Shown: piece after piece, positions 11,801-21,607 of the stretch
Position numbering within the stretch: position 1 is the first letter of the stretch
Layout of the letters: every line of letters starts with the position of its first letter
NCBI GenBank assembly: GCA_049999725.1
Contig: JBNGIS010038074.1
Location: 1 to 34,182 of the forward strand
Direction of reading: 5' to 3'
DNA: 34,182 nucleotides
Origin: Haplomitrium mnioides
Taxonomy: Eukaryota > Marchantiophyta > Haplomitriopsida > Calobryales
The notes under the pieces: generated by a model
What the model was told of the DNA's origin: nothing
The model's input: the letters and a program-made list of their open reading frames with translations, nothing else
Database searches by the model: none
Program-made: the position numbers and the translations under genes

Positions 11801-14549
11801 ACAAAGTTTAAGAGGTATCAAACAAATTTCTTAAAGATTCTATATATTCAGTAACCAAAAGAGTTTTGATTTGTAATTGACAAAATGCTTTTATCTCTTT
11901 CTATTATTTGAGTTTTTGTAAAGCTGTAAAATAATTATATAGCAGAGTTGTTATAGAATATGCTTCCCTCTTCTTCTTGCTGTAGGCAAGGAGTTGGCTC
12001 TATATATCTGAAAATGTGTGTTGGTGCAGGTACTTGAAGTTGTTCTAATATCATCAACAGAATCTTATAATAAAAACTCAGTTTTTCTTGCAGTTGTAGG
12101 CTGATTAAGTTGAATTAGATTTCCACAATATGTAAAAATAGCATGTACTAATGTGATCATAATATATGAAGTTGCAGTTTTGAAAAAATAGTGAGTTTAA
12201 TATAATAGATAGTCTGGTATATAGCTATAAACCATGTGGATTAGTTGTGACAAGTAGCCTGCTCTCATTTTTTCAAAACTATGAGCCAACTAATCTGTCT
12301 AGAAGTATATACTACGTATAGAATCAATTTTCTAGATGTTATATCTTGAATTTTACAAATAATTATTCTCAATTTTGTTCATATATAGAGAATAAGGTAT
12401 GGTTATTGTAAAATGTCATACTAGCTGTTATATCGCAAAAAAATTATTCTCACTGGTATTCAGATCTAAGTATCAGGTTTTTGTGTTTTTATAAAAATAG
12501 AGTATTGAACAATCTGGTGTGGTTTTACAGAAATATAGATCTCTTATAAATGATTTTATGCTATATTCTCATTCAAATACTAGAGATAAATGCTCTCAAT
12601 GTTTTAGAAATATCTGATGTGATGAATTGATATGAATTTATGAGTCAACTATGTGGTTGATCAATCAGAATGGTAGTTGTAGATTATTTGTAGTTCACCT
12701 ATAGATCCAATAATATAGTTTTTGGTTTTGCTAGACTTCAAACAATATGAGGTTTTCATATCTCTGAATTCTCAAGTAGTTAAAAACACAACATAGATGT
12801 TAGTATGTTCAATTGCATCGAATCATATATGTAAACACTTAGTGTGTAGTCAATCTATCACCGAAAATTTCACTTGATAGCTCAAAATGTTTGCCCAGTG
12901 CAGGCCATCAAGTCTGTGACTTCAAAATCAAAAAATATGATAGATTGGATGCATATAGATTGATTTTCACAAGTAGCTAATCACTGCTCTTCGAATTATT
13001 AGGTTCGGTAATCCAATCAGGCACAGGAGCAATATGGTGCTTCGAGAAAGACTTAGTGAAGGCTCGACAAATATCGTGTTGCTTTGGCAGACTTAATAGG
13101 TTTGGGAATAAATCCCGAGCTTTGGAGCTGTGGCTCGGTACCACGGTTGTCGCGCTTCATGAGGGATGTTCACTTAGTCTCATAAGTGACCGCTCAAAAA
13201 CACACTGATATATAAGTAGCTATCAATCTAACCTCCTTTCAATGGTTTCTTATAACCAAGGTCCAACTCGCCCTTACATGCGGGGGTGAGGGATTGACCT
13301 TGGTCTCTTCCTACCTTTCGCTATGTGTCACCTTCCAATACGCTGACTTTGAATATAGGGGCCAATTCCCCTCCAAGCTAGATTAGCTTTATTTTTTTTC
13401 CTTATTATATAACTGAAATAGTGATTTAGAGACATTTTGTCATCTTCTTGTAAGCCTTTCAAACTTTCAAAAATGCCCAAAATATTTGTTCTAACTTTTA
13501 ATATTTTATAAATTTTTGTTGAAATAGAGATGTATTGTAGTTTTGCCTCAAAATAAGCCTTTTACGATTTTGAACTTTCAACTTCACTCAGTATTCAGCT
13601 TCAACCTTTCAATATTTTGCAATAAAATTTCCAAAACAGTAATAAATCATAGATATGAATATTTACTAAAAAACCTTTCAAACTTTCAAGTTTTACCCAA
13701 ATAGCCTGAGTGAAAATTTTGCCGAAATATCAATAGGATAATGTTTCAATGTTTCTTCAGAAAACCATTTCGAAATTTCACGTTTCACCCTTTCAAACTT
13801 TTGATAAGTCGATGTTGAAATGGTGATTTAGCAATGTTTCATTACTCAAATGGAACTCTTCGTTGAATGCTTCATTTCCAAATGTGTCCAAAATGTTGAT
13901 ATATCTGCGTTTCATTGAAGAATGTTCAGTCTTCATTCTTCATAGCTGCAAATCTTCAAAAACTTGAGTTATTCGATCTCGTCCAATTCTTCACCATTTA
14001 AGTTGACTCTTGAATATATCTAGATCGCCTTCCCACTGCGCTCACTCCAGACTTGATTTCATGCCATTTGGTGGAGAACTAAACAACTTCAGAATGTGTT
14101 GATTCTGATCTCGTCTTCAGATTGATGAATTTGATCTATTCATCCAATTTGGGATGAATTTCTTGGAAATTTTTGCATAGGTAGGTTCGCAATCCCTTGG
14201 CGAATTCGATTCTGCTTCAAATCAAACATAGAAATATCAAAAAAATGGGATTGATCCTGTTATGAGAAATTTCAAAGCTTTGAATACTTCAGCTGATCAC
14301 TTTGTATTAGTTTGAAGGAACAATATAGTATACTATTATATTATATAAAATAGTTATATGAAGAAAACTTAAGATTTGTGAATTCAAAGAAGAAAAAAAA
14401 TACTATAAGAGGGATCTGAGGTTTATATCAATAGGATATGAAAATTTTTTATTTATTATAGTTATAAAGCAAGAGGCTTTTAAAAAAATATGTTTAGAAA
14501 AGTTCTATATAATGGGGGATAAAAAAAAATTCTGAAAATTTTCTACAGA
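11801..14549 (-). other. Long non-coding leader of the copia element (~2.75 kb)
   Basis: Between the primer site and gag there is no recognisable protein. This is long for a copia leader. It contains a strong imperfect inverted repeat (13255-13304). Around 12960-13400 the base composition is less AT-rich than on either side, so an older insertion inside the leader is possible. I found no LTR or coding match for one. Confidence 0.55.
13255..13304. repeat. Inverted repeat / potential hairpin
   Basis: Arms 13255-13273 (ACCAAGGTCCAACTCGCCC) and 13284-13304 pair over about 19-20 bp with a few mismatches around a ~10-base loop containing ACATGCG. Confidence 0.7.
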
Positions 14550-14565
14550 GACTAAGTGCTGATAG
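14550..14565 (-). promoter_or_regulatory. Copia primer binding site, degenerate Met-tRNA type
   Basis: In element orientation CTATCAGCACTTAG follows the 5' LTR directly. TATCAG plus flanking bases matches the plant initiator-Met primer site (TGGTATCAGAGC) only partly. Confidence 0.55.
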
Positions 14566-14818
14566 TGTGTTGAATGATTGTTGTAATAGACAATGCAACA
14601 TGTGGCTCAATAGCTCAAGGTATAGTGTGCAATCTTTCTCCTCTCATCTCTCATCTCATATATCAATAACACTTTCAGTGATAATAATCCAATGTAATGT
14701 TTGTATCTAAGATTAGTATTAACTTAATCTACTTACTAATGGTAGATTAATAACCTAATTATAGATTTGATAAAGTATATTCTAATCCTAGTTTTATGTT
14801 ACTCTATATATCATAACA
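14566..14818 (-). repeat. Copia 5' LTR (253 bp)
   Basis: Direct repeat of 6513-6765, same length. The satellite resumes at once after it with TCTTGATATGAGATGTATAA. Confidence 0.92.
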
Positions 14819-15345
14819 TCTTGATATGAGATGTATAAGTCATCTTGTGAGTGTTATTCCTACTACTAATCTAAGTATATTATATACAAAACATAGTGTT
14901 ATGTTGTATAGAATGTAAAATAAATGAACTCTCTTGTGGTTGTTATTGCTAATAAGTCAAAACATTGCGGTGATGTTGTATATGATATGAGACGTATAAA
15001 TTGTTTTGTGAGTGTTGTTCTTGCAAGTAAGCAAAGCATATTATATACAAAACATTGTGTGATGTTGTATAGGATTTGAGATGCATAAACTCTCTTGTGC
15101 GTGTTATTTCTAGTAAGCTAAGTGTAGAAAAAAGGTTGTGATGATGTTTCATGTGATTGCTAGTGAGCTAGGTATATAACATACAAAACATTGTGTGATG
15201 TTGTACAAGATGTGAGATGTATAAACTCTCTAAAGTGTATTGTTGCTAGCTAGCCAAGTGTACACAAAACGATGTGGTGATATCTATGATGTAAGATATA
15301 CAAATTGTTTTTTCAGTGTGATGTTCTTGTAAGTAACTCAAGAAC
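14819..15345. repeat. Satellite array block II
   Basis: Same A/B monomers as block I. The whole block aligns in order with 5160-5685, including shared diagnostic variants (TTCTTGCAAG, AGGATTTGAG, GTTATTTCTAG, TGATTGCTAGTGAG), so it is a copy of a roughly 500-bp higher-order unit. Confidence 0.88.
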
Positions 15346-16482
15346 ATTAAACTATCTATGTCTACGGGTGATCATCCTCAAACAGATGGGCAAATGATAA
15401 CCCTCAAACGAATGGGCAAACTGAATGCAAAAATTGCATGTGGAGGATATGCTTAATGTGTTTATCAACATTCATGACACAAATTGAGATAGTTTCTTAT
15501 CGGCTATAGAGTTTGCATACAACAACTTCAAACAAGCAAGTACTGGAGTTTCTCCTTTTTTTTTTCTTAATTTTGGTCAACATTGCTTTGTTCATGATGG
15601 TTTGCTTTTTCCTTTCTTTTCCAATGTTCTAAGTCTTTCTACCTTTTTGTCTCATTTATCTTCCTCTTTGCAAGATGCTAAAAACCATCCTACTATTGCT
15701 CAAAATCGGAAAAAACATATGACAATAAATATCATCCTGATTTTTCTTATATTTTAGATTTTTTCAAATTTTGGCTAAGCTAGTTCTCAAACGTGGGAAA
15801 CATTCTCAAATTCAATATTGGAAGGGATATTTGCTTCATGATGCTACTTGGGAACCATATTCTAACCTTGAGAATACTCAAGAAGCTATTCGATTATTTG
15901 AAACTATCAGTCATGACGAGGACTTCATCGTTCTCCATTAGAAGGTGGGGATTATATAATAGTATAAGCTATGTAATACTACAAGCATGTTGTGTTATTT
16001 AAAAGAAAAAAAGTTATGCTATTTACAAGAAAATAGAGAGGAGTGAAGGAAGTGGTAAAGGATAATTTTTAGGGTTGAATTGAGATAAGATTTCTTGTCT
16101 TTGAAGTTACTTTATAGTTTCTAGGGTTGAAATTAGAAGTCACTTCTAGGTGAGAAATTCTAGGGTTGAAATTAAAAGTGACTTTTAAGTATCAATTCTA
16201 GGGTTGAAACTAGAAGTGACTTGTAAATGAAGAAATAATGATGACACCACCTTCTCTTGTATCAATAGAAGGGCTTTATGAAGCCGTACTTCTCATTCTA
16301 GAGTTCTTCTCGAATCACTTGGGTTATTTGGTTGCTTAGCTTTTGCTTACTTTGTTGGCATTTGGTTGAATAATTGTATTAGAGATGCATAGGAAGAACT
16401 CGAATCACTTGGGTTATTTGGTTGCTTGGCTTTTGCTTACTTTGTTGGCATTTGGTTGAATAATTGTATTAGAGATGCATAG
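15346..16482 (+). mobile_element. 3' end of a Ty3/gypsy chromovirus (integrase tail, chromodomain, partial LTR)
   Basis: On the + strand, GDHPQTDGQ is followed by a second PQTNGQTEC-like block: a short tandem duplication of CCTCAAAC.GATGGGCAAA at about 15374-15422. Then, with frame changes, come HDTN.DSFLSAIEFAYNNFKQ and STGVSPFF.NFGQ (integrase C-terminus). After a 5' chromodomain portion, QIQYWKGYLLHDATWEPYSN and LENTQEAIRLF form the classic chromodomain end (about 15808-15905). A purine run (AGAAGGTGGGGA, ~15939-15951) then marks a likely polypurine tract, and the rest up to 16482 would be LTR. The 5' part of the element is absent. It interrupts the satellite. Confidence 0.8.
16311..16482. 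repeat. 90-bp direct tandem duplication in the chromovirus LTR remnant
   Basis: CGAATCACTTGGGTTATTTG starts at 16311 and again at 16401, and the following ~80 bases are nearly identical (one difference seen, TTAGC versus TTGGC). Confidence 0.9.
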
Positions 16483-18895
16483 ATGTATTGGATGGATGTG
16501 AGATGTATAGACTCTCTTATGGGTGTTGTTATTAGTAAGCCAAGTGTATACAAAATATTATAGGTGTTTTTATTTCTAGTGAGACAAGCATATTATATAG
16601 AAAAAACAATTTGTGAAGTTGTGTTAAATGTGAGATGTATAAACTCTCTTGTGGATGTTGTTGCTAGTAAGCCTAAGTGTATACAAAACATTGTGGTAAT
16701 GTTGTATATGATGTAAGACATATAATGCATTTTGTGAGTGTTGTTCTTCCTAGTGAGCCAAATATGTTATATACAAAACATTGTGTAATATTGTATAGAA
16801 TGTGATGTATAAACTCTCTTATGGTTGTTGTTGCTAGTAAGCCAAACGTATATAAAATATTATGGTGATGTTGCATACAATGGTAGATGTATAAATTGTT
16901 TTTGGGTGTTGTTTTTGCTAGTGAGCCAAGGATATTATGCACGTATGTGATGTTGTATAAGATTTGAGATATAACATCTATTTTTTCAGTGTTGTTTTTT
17001 TTTCAGTGTTGTTTCTAGCAAGCCAAATGTATACAAAAGATGTAGTAATGTTGTATATGATGTGAGATGTATAAATTGTTTTGTAAGTGTTGTTCTTGCT
17101 AGTGAACCACATATATTATATACAAAACATTTTGTGATATTGTATATGATGTAGGATGTATAAAATATCTTGTGGGCATTGTTGCAAGTAAGCCAAGTGT
17201 ATACAAAACATTGTGATAATGTTGCATCTGATGTGAGACGTATAAATCATTTTATAACTACTGTTCTTGCTAGTAAGCCAAGTATATTTTATACAAAACA
17301 AAGTGTGATGTTGTATAAGATGTGAGATGTATAATCTCTCTTATGTGAGATGTATAATCTCTCTTGTGGTTGTTGTTGTTGCTAGTAAGCAAATTTTATA
17401 CATGTTCTATAGTATGTGAGATGTATAATCTCTCTTGTGGTTGTTGTTGCTAGTAAGCCAAGTGTATATAAGCATTGTGGTGATATTGTATACGATGTGA
17501 GACGTAAAAATTGTTTTGTGAGTGTTGTTCTTGCAAGTAAGCCAAACATATTTTATAAAAAATATTGTGCAATGTTGTATAAGATTTGAGATGTATAAAC
17601 TCTTTTGTAAGTGTTATTTCTAGTAAGCTAAGTGCATACATGTAGTTATGTTGTATATGATGATATTGTATACAAAATATTGTGCAATTTTGTATAGGAT
17701 TTGAGGTCTATAAACTCTCTTGTGAGTGTTATTTCTAGCAAGTTAAGTGTATACAAAATGTTGTAGTTATGTTGTATATGATGTGAGATGTAGAAATCAT
17801 TTTGTGGGTGTTGTTCTTGCTAGCTAGCCAAGTAAATTATATACAAAACATTGTGTAAGGTTGTATAGAATGTGAGCCAAGTTGGGGTGTTGTTGGTAGT
17901 AAGTCAAGTGTACAGAAAATGTTGTGAGGATGTTGTATATGTTGTGAGACATATAATCAATTTGTGAGTGTTGTTATTGAGTGTTGTTATAGCTGCTCAG
18001 CTAAGCATATTACATACTAAACATTGTGTGATGTTATATAGTATGTACAATGAATAAACTCTCTTGAAGGTGTTGTTGAAAGTTTGTACAAAAAGTTGTG
18101 GTGATGTTGTATGTAATATGAGATGTATAAACTGTTTTGTGAGTGATGTTCTTGCTAGTGAGCCAAGTTTATTATATAAAAAACATTGTATGATGTTGTA
18201 TAGGATGTGAGATGCATGAACTCTCTTGTGTGGGTGTTGCTGCTAATTGCTAATAAGCCATGTGTACACTGATGTTGTACATGATGTGACATGTATAGAT
18301 TGTTTTGTAAGTGATATTCTTACTAATGAGCAAAGCATATTATATGCAAATTATTAGCATACTATATGCAAATTATTATGTGATATTGTATAGAATGTGA
18401 GATGTAAAAACTCTTTTGTTGATGTTGTTGCTAGTAAGCTAAGTGTATACAAAATGCTATGATGATGTTGTATGATGTGAGATGTAAAAATCCTTTTTGA
18501 TGTAATGCTTTTGCTAGTGAGCCAAGTATGTTATATATTTAACATTGTGATGTTGTATACAATGTGAGATGTATAAATTCTCATGAAGGTGTTGTTGTAA
18601 GTAAGCCAAATATATACAAAACAATATGGTGACTTTGTATATGATATGCTAAGTATAAATTGTTTTGTCATGTTTTTTTTTTAGTGAGCCAAGTAGATTA
18701 TACAAAAACATTATGTGATGCTCTATAGGATGTGAGATGTATAAACTCTCTTCTAGGTGTTGCTACTAGTTAGCTAAGTGTATACAAAATGATGTAATTA
18801 TGTTGTATATGATGTGAGATGTATTATCCTTTTTTAGGTGTTGTTGTTATTGCTAGTAAGGATAGTATATTGTATACAATACATTGTGTAATAAT
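16483..18895. repeat. Satellite array block III
   Basis: Continues the A/B dimer array with local irregularities, such as the repeated GATGTATAATCTCTCTT near 17320-17450 and a short duplication near 18330-18380. The section 17450-17640 carries the same variant set as 5280-5450 and 14960-15130. Confidence 0.88.
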
Positions 18896-18903
18896 ACAAG
18901 GAT

Positions 18904-18990
18904 AAGGTTGTGCTATTTATAAAAAAATAGAGAGGAGTGAAGGAAGTGGTAGAGAATCACTTTTAGGGTTGAGATAGGATTACTTGCCTT
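18904..18990 (+). mobile_element. Second fragment of the same chromovirus LTR
   Basis: TGCTATTTATAAAAAAATAG, GAGAGGAGTGAAGGAAGTGG and TTTTAGGGTTGAGATA match 16009-16095 (TGCTATTTACAAGAAAATAG and following). Satellite block III is thus bracketed by two pieces of one LTR family. Confidence 0.8.
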
Positions 18991-19243
18991 CTAATTTTAC
19001 GATTGAGATCTATTTTGGTAAAGAAAATCGATTTTAAGAAACACAAATTGCATATTTTATATTGAGATTATATTTTAAAAATTTCTCTATAATAAACACC
19101 CTAGAAAACAAGCATTTTAATTATTGAAATATTTTATTAAGACCTTTCCCTATAGTGAATACACTAAATTCATCAAAATAAAATAAAACATATATCTTTT
19201 TATGAAACAAATTACACGCAAATGGGAATGTCTAGTAGGGTAT
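18991..19243. other. AT-rich spacer, nothing recognised
   Basis: No coding, LTR or tandem signal seen between the LTR fragment and the 37-bp repeat. Confidence 0.5.
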
Positions 19244-19556
19244 GGACTTTGAACCAGACTTTGAGCATCATAGCTATTAAATCCTAAGCAAGCATAGACT
19301 CCAAACTAGAACCCTTAAGCGTATGCCCACATAGACTTCGAACAAGAATCCTAAAGCATGTGCGTGCTTAGACTCTAAACAAGAACAATAAAGATATGCA
19401 CGCATGGACTTTGAACTAGAACCCTAAAGCCTTTGCATGCCAAGATTCTAAACAAAAACCCTACAGTCTATCCACGCATAGACTTTGAACAAGAACCCTT
19501 TGGCTTATACGTGTAAAGACTCTGAACAGTAACCTTAAAGCTTATGCGCGCATGGA
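19244..19556. repeat. 37-bp tandem repeat, ~8 units, with palindromic GCGCATGGACTT core
   Basis: The AGACT/GGACT core recurs at 19296, 19333, 19370, 19406, 19443, 19480, 19516 and 19554, steps of 36-38 bp. Units read like TATGCACGCATGGACTTTGA followed by ACTAGAACCCTAAAGC. The core is one half of the dispersed 24-bp palindrome. Confidence 0.85.
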
Positions 19557-19661
19557 CTCCAAACCATTCTTAGATTAGCAATTGACTCCAAATCATCCTT
19601 AGATTAGCAATTGAATTCAAACCATTCTTAGACTAACAATTAACTCAAACCATTCTTAAGT
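19555..19661. repeat. 29-bp tandem repeat, ~3.6 units
   Basis: AAACCATTCTTAGATTAGCA-type units start at 19555, 19584, 19613 and about 19642. They directly follow the 37-bp array. Confidence 0.85.
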
Positions 19662-19785
19662 GCACCAAATTGAATCAAGATGAAAGGACTTGAAATGGAT
19701 TGAGAGTGCAACAAGATGAAACTTTGGCAAATAAAACATTATAAAAAAATACTATATTAATAATAACACTTGTTCAAACAGATCC

Positions 19786-20402
19786 TTAGACTCTATCTTC
19801 CTTGGGAGGAATGGTCTCATATAAATCCAAAAGCTGAGCATCTGAAGTCGCTAAAGAGTCCTGGCGAGACTTTCCAATCCTAGATATTGCAATAGAGTCA
19901 TCAGTAGCACCTGTAGTACTAAGATGAACAGATTCCTTGTGGTATGCATAAACAATATGTGACTTAGTCACATCGAATGGCAAGGAAGCCATCGTCAAAA
20001 CCCTCTAAGGAATGTAGATAGACTAACATCTATCATATTCCACAACGATGTAGTTTCACACCAGCTTTAAAGCACAGACAAGTCTGTGCTAGACCTAGAG
20101 CATAGATCTAGGATCCAATCCTGCTCTGTTGGCAAATGGTCAATGAAAAATTTATAAAGAGCATGCGGCTTTTGATAAACATTGATAAGAGCATCATCTT
20201 CTAGATGTTTAAGTTTGGCTGAAATCGCAGGACAACTAAAAACACTACGCATGATCTACCAAGGAAGTCCAGTCGAAGAAGCAGGTTGCAAATTAAAGAG
20301 CCTCATGCTCCTCTTTCCTTCTTTAGTCCAATAGCCCACAGTCCAATATTTATGGGCATGTGCAATTTTGGGACCATTAGAATGATGAATGTTGTTTTTG
20401 TC
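19786..20402 (-). pseudogene. Methyltransferase pseudogene, exon 4 (motifs X, I, II)
   Basis: The acceptor TTTCTTTTTACAAG ends at 20403. The exon reads DKNNIHHSNGPKIAHAHKYW, TVGYWTKEGKRSMRLFNLQP, INVYQKPHALYKFFIDHLPT and EQDWILDLCSRSSTDLSVL. QKP followed by an alpha-helix and then DWILDLCS.S.T corresponds to motif X plus the AdoMet-binding motif I, whose glycines (usual G.G) are Arg and Ser here. After a frameshift near 20065, IVVEYDRC..I..RVLTMAS supplies motif II with its acidic residue. The C-terminal tail (KSHIVYAYHKESVHLSTTGA and onward) ends at TAA 19786. Joining exon 3 to exon 4 needs a one-base deletion near the junction to keep the conserved W-x-x-x-HHSNGP reading. Confidence 0.7.
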
Positions 20403-20503
20403 CTTGTAAAAAGAAAAACAAACAAATCAAGCATTGCAACCAAATGCACGAGAAGTAAGAAAAAGATAACTCAAAAACAAAAAAAAATCAAAGAAAAACT
20501 TAC

Positions 20504-21060
20504 CATATGCTATAGTCGATTGCACAACAGACTTCCAAAAAGGCATCCTTGACAATACCAAATTGCTGTGATGAATGAATGATAACAAAAGACCAAAAGT
20601 CCAAAGTTGTAATTGTCGCAAAAGATGATACTATGTCAAAAATGTCATCTTTTGAAAAAGGTTCAAAGTCATCATGCTTACATTTCTAAGGTTGTAACCA
20701 TAAGAAATATCAATAATAGCCAAAGTGAAACACCTAGGTTTCACAAGGCCCTTCAATTGTCAAGCGTTAGCCTCCCCGTGGACTTGATAAAATGCCATGT
20801 TAAGACCATTAACGTAGGATATTAAATATTCTTCCTCATCTCTTACAACTCCTTCAGTTGTGAGAGATGCAGCACCGCTTTGCTATCGTGCTTTCCACTC
20901 TCTAGCCTTTTGGCAGTGGAGCAGAAAAGCAAGAGGATAGAAGATTAAGGTTGGAGGTTGGTCCTAATCTTCAAGGGCTTCTTTGACCCCTGATTGTTTT
21001 TTGACCTTTTGAAGCTGTTGTCAATTTTTTAGCCAGCTGCCATTTAAAATTTTTGTCCTC
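20504..21060 (-). pseudogene. Methyltransferase pseudogene, exon 3 (motif IV)
   Basis: The acceptor TTTTGTTTTTGTGCAG ends at 21061. The exon begins EDKNFKWQLAKKLTTASKGQ, breaks by frameshift, and continues KRLESGKHDSKAVLHLSQLK and VVRDEEEYLISYVNGLNMAF. Motif IV follows as LAIIDISYGYNL (about 20685-20723), then KHDDFEPFSKDDIFDIVSSF, TLDFWSFVIIHSSQQFGIVK and DAFLEVCCAIDYSIW. The donor CATATG|GTAAGT is at 20503. In working enzymes motif IV is (D/N/S)PP(Y/W) or a variant such as DIPYG; here the Pro position is Ser. Confidence 0.68.
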
Positions 21061-21126
21061 CTGCACAAAAACAAAACAGAAAACATTATGGAGAGATAAA
21101 AAACATTTTAAGATAGAGAACGACAT

Positions 21127-21560
21127 TAGCTTCCATGCGCACATAGACATCAAAGTCCATGTGCCCATAGACTACGTAGTCCAAACATGCAAGAACAACA
21201 AAGTCCATGCACGCATGGACTTTCCTGTCCCTGCTCGTTTGGATTGCGAAGTCCATGCGCGGATGGACTTTGATGTCCTTGCTTACAAGAATATTGAAAG
21301 CCATGTGCGTATAGACTTCACAGTCCATGCATGCATTGACTTCGCCTTACCTGTTCGCTTGGACTACGAAGTCCATGCACGCATGGACTTTGGTGTTCAA
21401 GCAAGCATGAACTTTAAAAGTCCAAGCGTGCTTGAACTACAAAGTCCATACACACATAGACTTTAAAGTTCATATGCACATGGAGATTGAAGTCTTTTTG
21501 TGCAAGGACTTTGCAATCCAAGCATGCTTGGACTTCAAAATCCATGTGCACATGGACCCT
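21127..21560. repeat. 24-bp tandem near-palindrome array (~18 units) in methyltransferase intron 2
   Basis: GTCC starts recur at 21131, 21155, 21179, 21203, 21227, 21251 and 21275 and on to about 21540, an exact 24-bp step. Each unit is a near-perfect palindrome around GTCCATGCGCGCATGGAC. A second palindromic type with an AAGCATGCTT-like core (GTCCAAGCATGCTTGGAC) is interspersed. Because 24 is a multiple of 3 and the unit is self-complementary, long open frames appear on both strands; I do not treat them as genes. Confidence 0.92.
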
Positions 21561-21607
21561 AAACTTATTTTTAAAGCAAAGAACAATTTACAAAAAATTC
21601 AATGCAA

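Larger units (their letters stand above)
6513..14818 (-). mobile_element. Ty1/copia LTR retrotransposon, full span with both LTRs
   Basis: Two 253-bp direct repeats (6513-6765 and 14566-14818) bound an 8.3-kb element read on the minus strand in the order gag, protease, integrase, reverse transcriptase, RNase H, which is the Ty1/copia order. The LTRs begin TGTTATGATATATAGAG and end CAACACA in element orientation. A purine tract and a Met-tRNA-like primer site sit at the expected inner edges. Flanking bases (TTATTTTT on the left, TCTTG on the right) both match the satellite string TTATTCTTG, fitting a 4-5-bp target duplication with one later substitution. All domains carry stops, frameshifts or lost catalytic residues, so it is dead. 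It is nested in the satellite array. Confidence 0.9.

Noticed and set aside
12960-13400. Possible tRNA or rRNA gene in the GC-richer part of the copia leader
   Set aside because: I could not fit a cloverleaf or any rRNA signature; only the hairpin at 13255-13304 is clear.
21053-21466. 137-residue plus-strand open frame with repeats like VHARMDF
   Set aside because: The period is 24 bp, divisible by 3, and the unit is palindromic, so repeats stay open on both strands. It overlaps an intron and an acceptor of the minus-strand gene.
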